Source: Spizellomyces punctatus DAOM BR117 (taxonomy: Eukaryota > Chytridiomycota > Chytridiomycetes > Spizellomycetales > Spizellomycetaceae). Taken from it: DNA of 64,000 nt. This document shows, piece after piece, positions 23,301 to 33,914 of this stretch; the first letter of the stretch is position 1; every line of letters starts with the position of its first letter. The translations under genes and the position numbers were made by a program. Location of the stretch: assembly GCF_000182565.1 (NCBI RefSeq), contig NW_015971537.1, forward strand, positions 452,457 to 516,456. Reading direction: 5' to 3'. The notes under the pieces are model-generated. The model saw nothing but the letters and a program-made list of their open reading frames with translations, was not told where the DNA came from and did not search any database.

Positions 23301-24165
23301 AGAAGATGCAAAGTTGTTGCCTTTTGGAATGTCTGACGGGTTTACTGGTACGTTACATTAGGACACTTGTAGACTGCCAAGCTTACGCTATTTGGACTTG
23401 CAGATGGGTACAATGGGACTGTTATACAGTTTGGATTTATCGTTTTGTTCGCTGTGGCATTCCCTCTTGCGCCATTACTCAGTATCATTCATAACGCATT
23501 GCGAATGCGAATAGGTGAGAAGGATGCTGTGATTCATGTTTGTAGTAACCAATCGCCACGACTCATGTTGAAAATATTTTAGACGCATATAACCTTTTGA
23601 CGAAATTCCGACGACCCTACGCATTTCAAGCTGAGGACATTGGTGAGAATAAATAGTGCACTACTTGTTAGGCATTTGAATAACAACATGAATCCACCGT
23701 CTCAGGAATGTGGCACAACTGGTTGGAAGCCGTGTCCTACCTTGCAGTACTCGTCAATGCCTTGACCATCGCCTTTGCATCACCTTATTTTGAGGTTTAG
23801 TTCTATTGCACTGTATGATCATTTTTGCTTCATTGCTGACGTCTTGTTAATAGGCCAACTATCTCAATTTACTTGGAGAGAGCACCGAGCGTCAATGGAC
23901 CTTGCGAATTGCTTTCATCCTGATATTTGAAGTAAGTGTTTTTTCCCTCGTGCAGTGTTTTTTCACGCTCTAACACCTTTCACAGCACGTTGTCTTTGGC
24001 ATCAAAGCACTTGTTGCATGGTGGATACCCGATATTCCTTATGATGTCAAACACGCGATACAGCGAGAAGAGTACATAAATAAGGGAGAGTTGGATGAAG
24101 CAGATGCTGATGCTGATGATGTGGATCCAGATACACTTCGTCAGAATATGTGTCGCATTATGTAA
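20377..24165 (+). CDS. Anoctamin/TMEM16 family membrane protein
   Basis: Calcium-regulated phospholipid scramblase, ion channel or ER-plasma membrane tether family (fungal relatives: Ist2 and the Aspergillus TMEM16 scramblase). The gene runs from ATG 20377 (MEIPTSNARKRSS) to TAA at 24163-24165 with about 15 exons. Family landmarks in order: the N-terminal dimerisation region with HWDTILLFK; FFSNAQRNLL/AYNIIVRARLKS; DIFPLHDGPARM; KIPLDDFRDYFGERIAFYFA; WLSIAAIVGLVTFLYGLS; TLYLEFWKRRNVRLAWWWDV; VVNVYLRWYFDTYLPDYDQY; TDLENHKTETMYQDSLTAKN; FDFLNTFGSLFYIALMK; DAYNLLTKFRRPYAFQAEDI; MWHNWLEAVSYLAVLVNALT; and IKALVAWWIPDIPYDVKHAI. The C terminus is acidic and short, without the long Ist2 basic tail. 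I could not find a phase-correct splice between the exon at 20622 and the exon containing FTSDKKGPMGGD (about 20750), so that joint is unresolved. Confidence 0.93.
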
Positions 24166-24518
24166 TAGGTAAGGCAGCGCTATGAAGGAGAACTCGAGTT
24201 TATACCCATAAAAGTTATTTAGAGTAGTGTAGTTGGGTGAACTTTGACGTATTGGATATTTGGAAATAATATTGTATAAGGGGGTCTTAAAAGGCACACG
24301 ATGTGCGAAATAAATTGAATATGAGAAGAACAGAGCTATCTAGCTGGTGCATGTGCATGTCGTTGAGTAGTGTAACGGTTCTGAGAAGTAACTCCAAATT
24401 GCCAGGTAAATACTAGAGTTGCATACTGATGAATCATGGTCGCTCTGTTGGATTCCCACCTGCCCACCGGTACCAGGAGATAATAATTAGTTATATTAAC
24501 GCTTCCGCAACCACAGTC

Positions 24519-24590
24519 GGGGGTTTAGATCAGTGGTAGATCGTCCGCTTTGCATGCGGAAGGCCGCGGGATCGAGCCCCGCAACCTCCA
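24519..24590 (+). tRNA. tRNA-Ala(UGC)
   Basis: A 72-nt intronless tRNA with anticodon TGC at 24551-24553. It is identical over its whole length to the copies at 6284-6355 (minus) and 33617-33688 (plus), while flanks differ. Clover-leaf pairing is as described for the first copy. Confidence 0.95.
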
Positions 24591-25262
24591 TTTCCTCATT
24601 GCAGTGCCCTCTTTTTGCATCAATTGCCGTCATGGTAAACTGCTGAACACAGGCCCTGTTGTTATCCAGCCATGGCAGAGACCTGGGTGCAATGGATGCT
24701 TCAAGCTGCAATTCTCAAGAAAAAAAAAAAAACAATATAATGTATTGACCAGCAGTACACCCCATCTATATTCTGTCCTTTTTCCCTACCCGCTAGAACG
24801 ACCCATCATAGAATTAAAAGAGTTTCCATATAAGCTAAAAGGGGAAATCGAAAAATGAGGTCCTAGCACAAAAAACAAAGAACTGTAACCTGCACAATCC
24901 AAACCCTACCAAATACCTCCCCAAACTCTACGCCAAAAATAAAACTCGTATATATATACATGATAAACCAAAAATTCCCCATCCATCATATTCCACTGGG
25001 ACCTTTTTTCCTTTTTTTTCCCAACGCCATTTCCCTTTTGTTCTGGGGGTATACAGTTGTGAAATAGGGGGAAAAAACGCTTTGAAAAAAAAAAAGAAAA
25101 AGAATAACTAGGACGAATCTATACACTTGAAAACGCTTTTGAGGTTTTGGTTTGGTTTTTTTCTTATCGGATTGGTTTTTCGTTTTTGTAAACATGTTGC
25201 GGGACAACTTTTGTCGGTTGCGGTTCTTTCGAATCCATTCGCGAAATGTCGATGAGATATAA
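24591..25262. other. Intergenic region with purine and pyrimidine runs
   Basis: Between tRNA-Ala and the stop of the Arg-rich protein gene. It contains A-runs (about 24721-24732 and 25086-25096) and T-rich blocks. Open frames here are low-complexity shadows; no gene seen. Confidence 0.4.
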
Positions 25263-26509
25263 TCAATACGCATTTTCTTCTTCGATCCACCATCGCTTTG
25301 CTGCAAGTCGCAGGATCTGCTTGTTTGGGATCGGTGCTGGGCTGGGCCGTGCAAGGACGGTATCCATTTCGTTACGTATGGCATTCCGCTGTTCAAACAG
25401 GGTTTCCTTGGCTGATAAAGTTCAAAGAGATTAGAAAATGACTACGCCCAGAAAGGAAATGAAAGATGGTAATACATACCAGCCCATCTCTCCCAAAAGT
25501 CCCGTAATCTGCGTTCTTTGAGGTCCCCAGAATGAGCTCCCACAAGGGTTCTTCTATGGTCATCAGCGGTTCGACTGGTAGCACTGTAGCCAGTAATCGG
25601 AGAGAATCTCGCGCTTTTAGGAGAGGTCGGTGTGCGGGCACGAAGCTTTTTTAAAGAATCACGACGCTGCGTCAGCGCTTCCGAAATCTCTTGTTCTGTT
25701 CGAGGGGACACCACCGGTTGCTTGGACAGGCTGCTCAGCTCTGTTGGTGATGTACGGAGTTTGCTAAGGAGCTGCGCACGTTGCTTTCTACGTTGGACTT
25801 CCTCAACGTCTTGACGAGCTTCCTCGTGCATCCAAGGGTGTGTCCGCAAGTTTGATAGGAATTGTCTGCGGCGCTGCTTTTGCAGCTTGTCTTCCTTTAA
25901 CAGTTCCATTTGCCTGTCGTGCCAGGCCCACCATCTTCGTAGACGTGCCTGGTCCCACACGCGTAGAATCGCTTCTTGACGGAGATCTCGGGGCTTTTTG
26001 GGCGTAACTTGGTAAACTTCAGGTATATAGGTATGTTTTGGAATGGGAATAGGTGACGATGTGGATGTTGTGCCAGGAAGACGCTGTTCTCTTCTTTGCT
26101 GCCGGGCGACTCGAGCAGAGCGCAACTTGTAAACGACCAAGTTAATGGGCGACGCTTCGGGTGGGAGAGAGGTTTGGGAGGAAGGGATTTCATTCTGATG
26201 TGGAGGTTCACCCAAGCAAGACAAGGAGAGAGTGGCGGATTGGAAATCGCCGGCTGCGGCATTGTTGTCGATGCTCGCCAAGAATTCTCGCAGCAAGCTT
26301 AGAGCGTTTTCTACAAATTCTGCAAATGGACAGTCGTTGTCAATGAATATTGCGCTGGTAAATAACATTTTGCATGAGAGAGGGAGCATACCATTTCTGA
26401 CCGACACTGGTACCGGCACCGACACCTTTTGTGAAAGAGAAGGCTCTCGCAAGGACGATGTTTGAAGCTTCATGGAAGCCAGTTGAGGTGACTGCAACAG
26501 CGCAGACAT
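25263..26509 (-). CDS. Uncharacterised Arg/Gln-rich helical protein
   Basis: I do not recognise a family. Two exons (26509-25480, 25411-25263) flank a 68-nt GTATGT..TATCAG intron, giving 392 aa. The N-terminal ~130 residues are Ser/Pro/Leu-rich, with one helical segment (FAEFVENALSLLREFLASID). The centre is strongly basic and helical with many Arg, Gln and Trp residues (VWDQARLRRWWAWHDRQMEL, then a repeated Arg-rich theme in RRRQFLSNLRTHPW and RAQLLSKLRTSP), suggesting tandem helical repeats of about 30 residues. A Ser/Pro segment (RARTPTSPKSARFSP) follows, and the last exon contributes AKETLFEQRNAIRNEMDTVL and ends EEENAY. It could be a structural or cytoskeletal protein; no function is assigned. 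Confidence 0.7.
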
Positions 26510-27753
26510 GGCTTAAAAACGTCTTTTGTGTGTGTGTGTGCAGAATAGCGTCCGCACAATAAAACAATGCGTGTGTTGTTGTTCGTGAGAAAACGGTATC
26601 TGTTAAGTCTATGCAAGAGAAATTCCCCGTGTGCCAAGTATAAACAACCAAGCCAAAAGGGAAAAAAATGAAGGAGTGATGACGGGCTCTCGCTGGGGGG
26701 AGGATCCTATGTTCTTTTAAGGGGGGAAGCGTCGCGGAAATAAATATCGATTGTTCTCGTTTTTTGGGTGTTTTTTGTTGATCCAAACGATATTCTTGTT
26801 CTTGACCGTTCAGAGCGACCTCAACATGACGTGTGTGTAGTTGGTGGATAGCGCCAGGGTATTAATAATGATGACGATGCTCGTTGCAGTGCAGCAAGCG
26901 AGACCAAAAAGGCTAGGGTTGAAATGACGATGAAATCGAAAGGGTATGGTTATAAAAAGCCGTTGAACGAGAAGCAAGCAGGAAAGTAGGAAAGCAAAGG
27001 TGGCGATGAAAAAAGGGTAGATTTGTTAAACACAAAAATAGAGAGAAATCCCGGGTCTTGTCTAGTGGAAATACTATAAACCTTTTTTCTTCTTTTTTTA
27101 CTTTTGGCCGTTTTTTCTCTCTCTCTCTTCTCTCCCTTCCCCTCACGCGCGCGCTCTCTAAAAGAAAGATGGGGGCCGAGTAATTCACAACAAAAAGAAG
27201 AAGAAGAGAGCGGCAACTTTCTTACAGAGTGTCCAATTGCTAAAACAACAATGAATAATTACTAAGTGTTACAACTCTCTCTACTACTAGTCATTTTCTG
27301 TTGCTGTGACCCACACACACATCCTTACTACCAATAATAACCAATTGAACAAGTGTTTCCAACTCGCTTTTGTTACTCTCCTTCTTCTTTTACACAACAG
27401 CTGACGGCCCACTATAGGAACAAACTTTCCCAATAGAAAATTACAATTGGAGAAATTTGTATGCATTTTTTGAAACTTTTTTTGGTGAGACGACTTTCCC
27501 AGTTGTAGCCCCCATTTCGAGTTCTCCCATTTTGTCCCATCCATTTGGATTCCCGGCAATTGGAGTCAGACCGGAGGCTTAGTCGCGAGGATAGGCACGT
27601 GTGCATCACGCCACACCGCTTATGCAATCAGAACATTCCCAACATTTATTGCAATAGAACAAAAAATCATTTGAAAAACAACCCAACACACACACACAAA
27701 AGTAAACTGTACAAAAGGATTTACATGAAACAACCCATAGCCATTTTATTCTT
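26510..27753. other. Long 5' flank with simple-sequence tracts
   Basis: About 1.2 kb between two minus-strand genes. It holds a GT run (around 26527-26541), a CT-rich block with CACGCGCGCGC (27117-27158) and an ACACAC run (27690-27699). No gene is supported; frames of 70-148 codons here are low-complexity. Confidence 0.45.
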
Positions 27754-29193
27754 TCATGCCTGAATTTGACTAGTGCTGGACTCGACCGCTTCCGCCGCTC
27801 CCGCCACGAGTGCCTCCCCAATCGTCAGTTTCACCCGCTTTGCCTTGACTGCTGGTTTCCCGCTCGCGTCTCCCCCGCGTTTCCTCTTGGTCATCTTGGA
27901 TGCATCTGCTATGGGATCCGGAAGGGGAGTGCGGGGTGTGTAGGCTGCGGAATGGTGGGGTGGAATGTATGGGCTGTAGTTGACACTAGGATATAGGGCG
28001 GGATGGAAGGGAAGGGCCGAGGTGCCAAATGGTGAAAATGACGTTGTAAAGGGTCCACCGCTGAATGGTGTTGTGGTGCCAAAGTGGTTCGATGTTGGCG
28101 GATGAACATACGGGTGCTGGCGCTTGTTACGGACGCGATGGGATGGAGGAGAGACGGTGGGGTAAGGCGGAAATGAGCTGGGCATGGGAGGTGGCGGCAT
28201 TTGAGCCGATGGATGGCGCATTCGGTTGGTGTGAGACGACATTCTAGGTGTCGATACCGGTGCACTAGAGCTGGATCCGTTGGTTCTATGAACGTCGTCT
28301 CCATAGTTACCAACGTCGCGAGCAGCCTCATACCAATTGGTAATCATCTGCATGTCCATGACCGTTGGCACTGTGCTGGTGGCGTGACTTTCTTTTTGCG
28401 CCTTACGACTCGACGACGCTGCCGGAGCACTGGCATTGGACCCCGTAGATCCTTCGTCTGGGGATGGGCTAACGGGTTTGGCCGGACAGACAAACTTGAT
28501 GTAGACGCCCGTGCCCTTGATTCCCTTGCCGCCAGTGTTGAAATGAGACGGTAAATGTTGGTATGTTGACGGCAGAGTATCAGCAAAAGGTGAGGCAAAC
28601 GAGAAAGGAAAGTAGCCGCCGGCAAGTTGAGGACTTTGATACAGGCCATTGGCCGTTCCATCAGTGTCCAAAGGACTCGGCTCGGCTCGGGCTAAACCCA
28701 TCTTTTGTATTTCCCGAGTATCCACGGGAATGTTGAACGGATCTGGTGGTATAATGGATGACAGTGCGGACACGGCTGAAGTTGCTGAAGCAGGATAGTG
28801 ACGAGAAAATTCATACGTAGGGTCGTATCGTGACCGGCTGCCAGTGCCTGCACGAGCGCCAACCATCCCTCCAACCAATCCTTTACTCCCTGTAGTCTTT
28901 GACTCCAAAATGTTGATCAGGCCAATTTGGCAAATAGCCCCCCACGGCGCAATGTACCCGCAGTTGCCAATGTCTTCTCTGGTCCATTTTACATGATTCA
29001 GATAGTGATGAAGGGAAGCCACTGCCGGTAAAAAATCTCTCGATCCAGCAAGCTCAACAAGGCGCTCAAATGCTTCACAAACGATGGGATCCAGAGGAAC
29101 CGACAAATCTAGTACCAGGCGAGCAAGATCTTCAATCTCTCGAATGTCATGAATGTGACGGGCAGATGAAAAGATTGGTGGCGGCTCAAGCAT
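27754..29193 (-). CDS. Uncharacterised nuclear-type protein, Ser/Pro-rich
   Basis: Single uninterrupted frame of 479 aa; no family recognised. The first ~110 residues look folded and helical (EIEDLARLVLDLSVPLDP, EAFERLVELAGSRDFLPAVA, then HYLNHVKWTREDIGNCGYIA). The rest is low-complexity Ser/Pro/Tyr/His, with stretches rich in PPPMP, HP and YSPYIPP. Near the C terminus two basic clusters, TKRKRGG and KAKRVKL, look like nuclear localisation signals. A folded N terminus plus a disordered, NLS-bearing tail would suit a chromatin or transcription cofactor, but this is inference only. The gene sits alone between long non-coding flanks. Confidence 0.7.
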   Translation of the reverse strand: MLEPPPIFSSARHIHDIREIEDLARLVLDLSVPLDPIVCEAFERLVELAGSRDFLPAVASLHHYLNHVKWTREDIGNCGYIAPWGAICQIGLINILESKTTGSKGLVGGMVGARAGTGSRSRYDPTYEFSRHYPASATSAVSALSSIIPPDPFNIPVDTREIQKMGLARAEPSPLDTDGTANGLYQSPQLAGGYFPFSFASPFADTLPSTYQHLPSHFNTGGKGIKGTGVYIKFVCPAKPVSPSPDEGSTGSNASAPAASSSRKAQKESHATSTVPTVMDMQMITNWYEAARDVGNYGDDVHRTNGSSSSAPVSTPRMSSHTNRMRHPSAQMPPPPMPSSFPPYPTVSPPSHRVRNKRQHPYVHPPTSNHFGTTTPFSGGPFTTSFSPFGTSALPFHPALYPSVNYSPYIPPHHSAAYTPRTPLPDPIADASKMTKRKRGGDASGKPAVKAKRVKLTIGEALVAGAAEAVESSTSQIQA

Positions 29194-30501
29194 TGTTTGG
29201 GGGGCGACCTTGTTGTCCGAGAGGGAATGGAATAGAGGTTATGTCGCGGCTGTTCCGGGTATGTGTTTGCGGGTACCTTGAAAGTTTATACAGGTCTGGT
29301 TGGTTAGGACGTTGCTCAATGAGGATCTGAATACGACAGGAAACCAATGAATAAGTAAGTTCGACCATAGGCAGAATAATGAGGCGTAAGAGGGCGCCGG
29401 TCTGCGGTACCTTTTCAAAAGCTAACAAACAATACTTTCCAAATCGTTTCAATGCTGAGGATGGTGGTGCTCTCTGGTCCGAGGAATAGGGGTGTTATAT
29501 GAAGGGAGCGGTTGCTGTCGAATGTTCTGATTATACTTGGCTCGTCGAGAAATGTTGAGAAAACACCGTTAAAGGCACAGGTACAAGTTGATAGTTAGGA
29601 GAGTTGGGAGCAGTCTCGGAACAATACCCCCAGCGCATGCCACCCTCGAGTTAAAGAGTGACCCCAAGGAATGAAAAAAGGTGAACAAAACGAGCGCGTA
29701 ATTATGGGATTCCCAAAATTTCGGCCCATCACTTCCCGTGACATTTGGAATAGGGGAGATTGTTTGTATTATCGATATGCTTGTTCAGCTTCCCATGGAA
29801 TTTTTGCGGGTCTATCGGTATGTACCTTTGAATTGAACAAGGCCCGCTTCGCGCCGTCATTCAATTTCTGGATTGGGGGTCTGAAGACCTAGACGAGTAG
29901 TGAACAGACGCGCGGTTGCTGACATAATCATATTATTGAGTTCGATTCCAATGCATTGCATCATGTGATCTTGTTGCTATGACATGTACCCTGAGCTCGT
30001 TTGCCAACCCTGATGCGAAATCCCGTTGGGTATCTAAAGCGGCTCCAACAAGTATTTTGCCGTCATCTTTACTCCAATTTTCCTTACTTCTGAACGAATC
30101 CACGTAATTTCTTTACCTGGTTGAATTCGTAAGTCCAGATTTATCTAGAGCGAGGGTCAAAAGACGGTCCATCTTGGATTTAATCGCACGCCGCATCTCA
30201 CCATTTCACTCCGCCTTCAGTTAAACCTTATCGTCCCTCCTTGTCTAGATTGAGCGAGCATTATTGCAGACGCTGTCTCTTGACTGCTGTCTTTAGGATT
30301 ATAAGAGGTACGAGTTTGTGTATGACCCGGGTCGTTGTCCATGTGTGCGAAAACACCTGTTCACCGTTCCCACAAATCTGTGTTTATCAGGCCGTGAAGC
30401 TAACATCTGTAACACTGTATCCCTTCTCACAGCATACCACTGACCGCCGCATCGTACTCGTATTTCATACACACATACCCATACTACACAATCGTCATAC
30501 C
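29194..30501. other. Long divergent intergenic region
   Basis: About 1.3 kb between the starts of the Ser/Pro-rich protein gene and SEC14. Small frames occur (for example 29671-29892), but none shows domain content. It probably holds two promoters and 5' UTRs; the SEC14 frame stays open upstream to 30241, but the residues look non-coding. Confidence 0.45.
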
Positions 30502-31461
30502 ATGTCCTCAGAAAATCTGAATGGCCGACTGGGACATCTCACTCCCCAGCAAGAGGAGACGCTAGCGCAATTCAAGAAGGAATTGGAGGCGGAAGGATAT
30601 TATGATCCAGAAAAGAATGACGATCATAGCCTGCTTCGTTTCCTTCGCGCTCGGAAGTTTCTGATTCCTGCGGCAAAAAAAATGTGGATTGATTACCAGA
30701 ATTGGCGCAAGGAATTTGGAACGGACGACATACTGCATAATTTCGACTTTCCCGAATATCCCGTGGTGAAGAAGTTTTATCCGCGATTCTACCATAAAAC
30801 GGACAAGCTCGGTCGTCCAATTTATATTGAACAGCTTGGCGGTGTGGATGTCAAGCAGCTGTTTGCGGTTACAAACATTGACCGGATGTTGAAGAACCAT
30901 GTGTACGAGTACGAGAAACTTGTTCATTACCGGTTGCCTGCTTGCTCAAAGAAGGCTGGTCGCTACCTCGAGCAAAGCTGTACAATTCTGGATCTGAAGG
31001 GAGTGTACATTACCCAATTCCCCAGCGTTGCAAACTTGGTCAAGCAAGTATCGACGATTGCTCAAAATTACTATCCGGAAATGTTGGGCAAAATGTACAT
31101 CATCAATGCCCCCATGCTCTTCACTGGAGTATGGTCGGTCGTCAAAGGATTCCTTGATGAGGTAACGGTCAGCAAGATCAATATTCTGGGTTCAAGCTAC
31201 AAGTCAAAATTGCTGGAGACGATCGATGAATCTTCTTTGCCAAAATTCTTTGGAGGAACTTGCGAATGTGCTGGTGGATGCCAACATGCAGACCAGGGCC
31301 CGTGGAATGATGGGACGGTGGAAGGATATCCACAAGAGGAGTTAGAGAAGGTAAGCTACTATCTAATGTATGCTCCCTGCAAACATTTTGAAACTAACGG
31401 GGGCCTACTATAGTTTAATCGGCTTTACGGACCCAATGTGGGGACAGTTGCCAAGAGCTAG
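30502..31461 (+). CDS. SEC14: Sec14-type phosphatidylinositol/phosphatidylcholine transfer protein
   Basis: Cytosolic lipid-exchange protein that couples PC and PI metabolism to Golgi export. Two exons (30502-31350, 31414-31461) give 298 aa, close to yeast Sec14 (304 aa). A CRAL-TRIO N-terminal helical region (DDHSLLRFLRARKFLIPAA) is followed by the CRAL-TRIO lobe: GRPIYIEQLGGVDVKQLF, CTILDLKGVYITQFPSV, YYPEMLGKMYIINAPMLFTG, DEVTVSKINILGSSYKSKLL and LPKFFGGTCEC. The second exon gives FNRLYGPNVGTVAKS. The start MSSENLNGRLGHL is chosen because it aligns with the family N terminus; upstream in-frame codons are leader. Confidence 0.96.
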
Positions 31462-31595
31462 AGGAGGATACAAGCCCCAAAATTTACAAATGGATATTGT
31501 ATCAGTTTATCAATACTATACCAGTATTGGCACCCGTGTAGAAAGCCGCAAGCTCCATCAGAGCACTTCAGTAAACCAATTGTTGACAACAGTAT

Positions 31596-32718
31596 CTAAT
31601 CGTCATCAGAGTCATTGTCCTCTGCCATTAGACCAGCAGCATATCCCGTTCCCGTAAATTGCATCAACACTGAAGCTGTTTCATCCGACTTTGCAATGTC
31701 GACGGCTGATTTCCCATCATTGTTTCGAATTCGTGTGTCTATTCCCTCTTGGTCAAGAAGCTGTTGGACAACTTTTGTGTGGCCGCCTTCAAGTGTAAAG
31801 GTATAAGTGTCCCGCAAAGTGCCCATCATGCCAAAACCCTGCCGCAAATCTTACCCCACGCGGCTAGATGCAAAGGCGTATCGCCCAGCTTGTTCTATGT
31901 ATACAAAATAGACCATTTAATCTTTCACACTCGAGCGGATGGGCTAGTCAGGAGAGCTCTACCTGAGGATTCAACGCGGGTCGCCTCTGTAATAATAACG
32001 CAACGATCTGCGCATGACCTCCACGACAGGCCCAATGAAGAGGTGTATTTCCAGCTTTATCCAAGCCATTTACGGATACTCCTGCCGAAAGGAGTTCTTG
32101 CGTAAATCCGACATTTCCTTTCAAATCGTCAATTTAGGGAATATGTTCTTGTTCAATGGCTCCTTTGCATGACTCTATGCTCACCTCGCTTGGCAGCTTC
32201 TACATACGCAGATAAAAGTTGCTTTAGCTCTGAGATCTTCAGAAAACAGCAAAGAGTCTAACCATGTAAAGGATTGTCTATCTCGGCCGTATTTTCTCCA
32301 ACTGAGACGAAAAATCGTTTGTAAAAGCATTTTTCAAAACAAACCCACATGTCCCGATCCAAACTTTTGTACTGTTTTCGTACCATAGTTTCTAGGAACA
32401 AACCCTTCTCGCTCGTTACAACGACATTTCCACCAGTGTTCTTCGTCCTTGTTTAGTACACTTGAAGCAAGCAGAATGAAAAACAATCGTCTCTGTAGAG
32501 AATTCTCATCATGAAACGTACAACAAGACATCTCCTTCATTGAAACTCAATTCATCTGAACGTTGAGCAGTATAATCGTACAGCGCACGGACGACTTGAA
32601 TTTCCTTTTTACCTGGCCTAAACCAAAAACATGCATGTAGTTGAATCAATTCTGTACAAAGTTCTTTTCTTGTAAATGTGTTTCGTTACCGTGTGGGACG
32701 AGGAGGTGGAGCGGCCAT
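31596..32718 (-). CDS. SH3 and ankyrin-repeat protein, OSTF1-like
   Basis: Homologue of osteoclast-stimulating factor 1, a small SH3-ankyrin adaptor. Start ATG 32718 (MAAPPPRPTR); the exon ends at 32690 and splices to PGKKEIQVVRALYDYTAQ at 32617. The SH3 domain continues with ELSFNEGDVLF and, across a further intron, VLNKDEEHWWKCRCNEREGF and VPRNYV. After another intron comes GENTAEIDNPLH, the OSTF1 linker. Ankyrin repeats follow (GNTPLHWACRGGHAQIVALL; LGDTPLHLAAWGGHTKVVQQ; NNDGKSAVDIAKSDETASVL). The tail is acidic (MAEDNDSDDD), as in OSTF1. Domain order, the proline-rich start and the acidic tail all match, so I call it OSTF1-like with confidence. The cellular role in fungi is not known to me. 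Some middle splice sites were not individually fixed. Confidence 0.88.
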
Positions 32719-33135
32719 GCTGGTAACGACGTCTATAAATCAATTTGACAAAACAATCTTTAGGTGGCAGAGGGAAACGGCAAACGCGAATGCAGCCATG
32801 TCCACGATGAGTCAGCACGGGGCGATCAAAGAGCTCTGGTATTTCTGCGCAGCGGTGAATGACATTAGTATTTGGGAGCAAAACACTCTACTGGTCAGCA
32901 ACAATATCTGGAAAGCCCACATTGTTAAATATTAAATACAGTAGGGATGCCACTAATTTCAAAAAGAAAATCGCTGTACTCTGCTCACACTCTACATCCC
33001 TCCAACAACACTTTCACACCCGAATCTCCACCGCAGGCGACTCAAGCTTCCTCCGAGAATTAAACCTCGAATCCAAAAAAACCTTTGACAAAACCAACGT
33101 AACCCCCAAAACAGACTACCCAAAAAAACCAACCG

Positions 33136-33475
33136 TTAGTAAACCATCCCACTATTTCCTAGATCCACCAAAAACACAACCTCACACAGTATCGTCACAA
33201 ATCCAGCAGTCGCATCAACCAACTTCATGTATATCGCAGTAATGATTAACCCAGTGGTAAACATGACTGACCACGCAAGAGAAATGTCCTATAAAACACA
33301 ATGGAAACCAAACACTAGGATTCAGGGGCTCTAAAAGTGATGGTAATGCATGTTGCCTTGCCTTGGCAGACCGGTTTTTCCACATTGTGTAGAGTTGTGG
33401 TAAAAGGCATATAGCTAGTATGCTACCACCGAGGTATCCCAGCACTGTAGTGGCGACGGACGTAGTCCCGTCCAT
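33136..33475 (-). CDS. Small PQ-loop protein, SemiSWEET-like
   Basis: Predicted 88-aa protein with three membrane helices and a single PQ motif, the size and layout of a SemiSWEET sugar-transporter half. Exon 1 (33475-33362) encodes MDGTTSVATTVLGYLGGSIL, then AICLLPQLYTMWKNRSAK. Exon 2 (33288-33136) encodes DISLAWSVMFTTGLIITAIY, then MKLVDATAGFVTILCEVVFL and a short end. The join gives RSAK-DISLAW, which fits the family pattern after the first helix (basic residues, then DIS). The 73-nt intron begins AAG|GCAAGG and ends TTTATAG, a GC-AG intron. An unspliced reading would instead give 86 codons with the second half out of frame. Substrate unknown; the transport role is inferred from the fold family. 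Confidence 0.72.
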
Positions 33476-33616
33476 TTTCTATGAGTGGTCCAGCGGAGAA
33501 TGAAAACTTATTATGCTTGTTGTGGTCGCTGCTCTAAGAAGTGGTAAAGTGGTTACCATGTTTACGGAGTTATGATATAAGTATGTAGGTTGCATATTGT
33601 CTGTCATTTTCTAAAT

Positions 33617-33688
33617 GGGGGTTTAGATCAGTGGTAGATCGTCCGCTTTGCATGCGGAAGGCCGCGGGATCGAGCCCCGCAACCTCCA
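33617..33688 (+). tRNA. tRNA-Ala(UGC)
   Basis: Third 72-nt copy, identical to those at 6284-6355 and 24519-24590. Discriminator A; no encoded CCA. Confidence 0.95.
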
Positions 33689-33914
33689 CTAAGCTTTCGT
33701 TTGGATAAACTTTTTGCTTTCCGCTCCTACCAAATTATTCTCGTTGGTTGTGAGACAGATGCATGATAATATGGTTGCTTCCATTTGTATTGCCGGGACA
33801 CAGATTTTTCTCTCCTTTCCAATAGTTTTCCCCGTTCTTATGCAAATAAGCCAATCAACAATACGGGCCCGATTCATAACACATCTTATTTCGTTGTGTA
33901 TATCGTTGTGAATA

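Noticed and set aside
24986-25396. Lys-rich 136-codon minus frame
   Set aside because: It overlaps the last exon of the Arg-rich protein gene in another frame and then runs through A/T homopolymers.
26340-26379. A possible 37-nt intron (GTATGC..TTACCAG) in the Arg-rich protein gene
   Set aside because: It is too short and would break the reading frame, whereas the unspliced frame is open.
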